Source of the DNA: Nitrospira sp.
GTDB taxonomy: Bacteria > Nitrospirota > Nitrospiria > Nitrospirales > Nitrospiraceae
Assembly (NCBI GenBank): GCA_024998705.1
Contig: JACOEF010000362.1
Coordinates: 1-7,987, forward strand
DNA: 7,987 nt
Direction: 5' to 3'
A model generated the notes under the pieces. That model did no database searches. It was given only the letters and a program-made list of their open reading frames with translations, and was not told the origin of the DNA. Within the stretch, counting starts at the first letter, position 1. Each line of letters begins with the position of its first letter. This document shows positions 6,948 through 7,987 of this stretch, in pieces. A program made the position numbers and the translations under genes.

Positions 6948-6952
6948 AGGGA
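6947..6952 (+). promoter_or_regulatory. Ribosome binding site of the amidohydrolase gene
   Basis: AAGGGA overlaps the last base of the aas stop codon and ends five bases before the GTG at 6958. It supports GTG as the start of the downstream gene and suggests coupled translation from aas. Confidence 0.55.
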
Positions 6953-6957
6953 AATTC

Positions 6958-7987
6958 GTGACGCACGAGGAACGAGAGACGAACAACCAGCGGCGCGAGC
7001 CACCCCCGAAAGCCAGGCCGCAGGGAAAGACACTGATCGACTGCCATGTGCATTTAGCGGCCCTGCCCGATGGCGACAACGGCTGTTACATCTCGTCCAA
7101 AATGCTCAAGAGCCCGCTGTTTCGGTTCCTGCTGTGGAAGCACGACCTCGCACCGGACCAGCCACGCGACGCAAATCAGAAATATCTCGCCGACCTGCTG
7201 ACGGAACTGAAGGCCGCGCGCCGCGTGCAGAAGGCCGTGATTCTCGGCATGGACGGGGTCTATGACCAGAACGGCCGGCTCAATCAGACTCACACGGACT
7301 TTCTGATCGGCAACGACTATGTACTCAAGACCGCACAGGCCCATCCCAAGGAGCTGTTGGCAGGCGTCTCCATCAACCCGCAACGGCGCGACGCCATCGA
7401 TGAAGTCCACCGCTGTGCGGACGCTGGCGCGGTCCTGGTGAAGGTCTTGCCGAACGCGAAGCAATTCGACCCGGCACACCCGAAATACAAACCCTTCTAC
7501 CGCGCCCTGGCCGAGCGCCGATTGCCGTTTCTCAGTCATGTCGGCTACGAATTCAGTCTGATCGGCAAAGACCAGTCCGTCGGTGACCCGGACCGGTTGC
7601 GCCTGGCGCTGGATGAAGGCTCCACCGTCATCGCAGCCCACGCCTGCAGCTACGGATTGATCCTCTATGAGAAGTTTCTGCCGACCCTACGCGACCTCGT
7701 GCAACGGTATCCGCATTTCTATGCGGATATTTCCGCCCTCACGTTACCGAACCGTATCCGCATGCTCTTACACCTACGCCGATATCCCGACGTGCACGAA
7801 CGGCTGCTCTTCGGCACCGATTATCCATTGTCGGTGTTCCACATCGCTGCGTGGGGCCGGGTGGCACTCGGAACATTGCGCAAGATGATTCACACCAAGA
7901 ACCGTTTCGACCGGCAGGTCGAGGTTTGTAACGGGCTGGGGCTTGGATTTCGCTCCCTCGGAGACCTGCTTCCCCATTCGTCGCCAA
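6958..7987 (+). CDS. Amidohydrolase-superfamily metal-dependent hydrolase, 3' end missing
   Basis: A 343-codon open frame that runs off the right edge. It resembles the amidohydrolase-2 (TIM-barrel, PF04909-type) family, in which metal-bound histidines and an aspartate activate water or catalyse decarboxylation. Visible landmarks are the β1 metal motif IDCHVH (H30, H32), LVKVLPN with K162, SHVGYE with H194, AAHACSYG with H228, and FGTDYPLS with D288 as the expected catalytic aspartate. The substrate cannot be read from sequence. The start is GTG, ten bases after the aas stop, with AAGGGA upstream. The first 24 codons are polar and low in complexity (Glu, Arg, Asn, Pro) and precede the β1 strand, so translation may really begin later. 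No in-frame ATG, GTG or TTG lies between, but a CTG at 7033 has AGGGA six bases upstream. It probably shares a transcript with aas; no functional link is evident. Confidence 0.87.
   Translation, partial: MTHEERETNNQRREPPPKARPQGKTLIDCHVHLAALPDGDNGCYISSKMLKSPLFRFLLWKHDLAPDQPRDANQKYLADLLTELKAARRVQKAVILGMDGVYDQNGRLNQTHTDFLIGNDYVLKTAQAHPKELLAGVSINPQRRDAIDEVHRCADAGAVLVKVLPNAKQFDPAHPKYKPFYRALAERRLPFLSHVGYEFSLIGKDQSVGDPDRLRLALDEGSTVIAAHACSYGLILYEKFLPTLRDLVQRYPHFYADISALTLPNRIRMLLHLRRYPDVHERLLFGTDYPLSVFHIAAWGRVALGTLRKMIHTKNRFDRQVEVCNGLGLGFRSLGDLLPHSSP

Noticed and set aside
1..7987. CRISPR arrays, tRNA/rRNA genes, insertion sequences, toxin-antitoxin or phage-defence modules
   Set aside because: No regularly spaced repeats, transposase motifs, terminal inverted repeats or RNA-like folds were seen; nearly all the sequence is accounted for by the seven coding regions listed.

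Overview
The window is a gene-dense stretch of bacterial chromosome with high GC content (about 60% by eye). It has no RNA genes, insertion sequences, CRISPR arrays or phage genes that I can see. The gene content and codon use would fit a member of the Nitrospira group (Nitrospirota), but this is an impression from remembered gene families and not something the DNA proves. No gap between genes exceeds about 45 bases.

Left part, minus strand (1-1516): a tightly packed run of three genes read right to left. prmA (ribosomal protein L11 methyltransferase) comes first, then a MOSC-domain protein that overlaps its 3' end by about 20 bases, then the first 24 codons of a probable SAM-dependent methyltransferase, joined through an ATGA stop/start overlap. 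These are very likely co-transcribed and translationally coupled.

Middle, plus strand (1546-3435): a divergently oriented gene for a MutS-type ATPase. It has the MutS C-terminal ATPase core but no N-terminal mismatch-binding domain, and it carries about four predicted membrane helices. The prmA and MutS-like starts are only 29 bases apart, so promoters must lie inside the opposing coding regions. A perfect 16-base inverted repeat beside a -10-like hexamer sits at this point.

Right part, plus strand (3478-6947): a lysophospholipid-remodelling locus. The sequence encodes an LplT-type MFS transporter, then a PlsC-type acyltransferase, then an acyl-ACP/acyl-CoA synthetase-like AMP-forming domain. 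Together they match the roughly 1150-residue three-domain fusion known in several bacteria, and the E. coli LplT and Aas pair. Here the reading frame changes near 4692, inside the last transporter helix, as though one T were missing from a short T run. As given, the locus reads as two overlapping ORFs instead of one 1156-residue protein. All catalytic motifs after the shift are intact. This is the most notable feature of the window: a sequencing error, a recent frameshift, or a natural split rescued by re-initiation.

Right end (6958-7987): ten bases after aas, a GTG-started amidohydrolase-superfamily (TIM-barrel metal hydrolase) gene begins and runs off the window. MutS-like, lplT/aas and amidohydrolase genes all lie on the plus strand with short gaps (42 and 10 bases) and may form one transcription unit. 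I found no strong evidence for a wholly new system.
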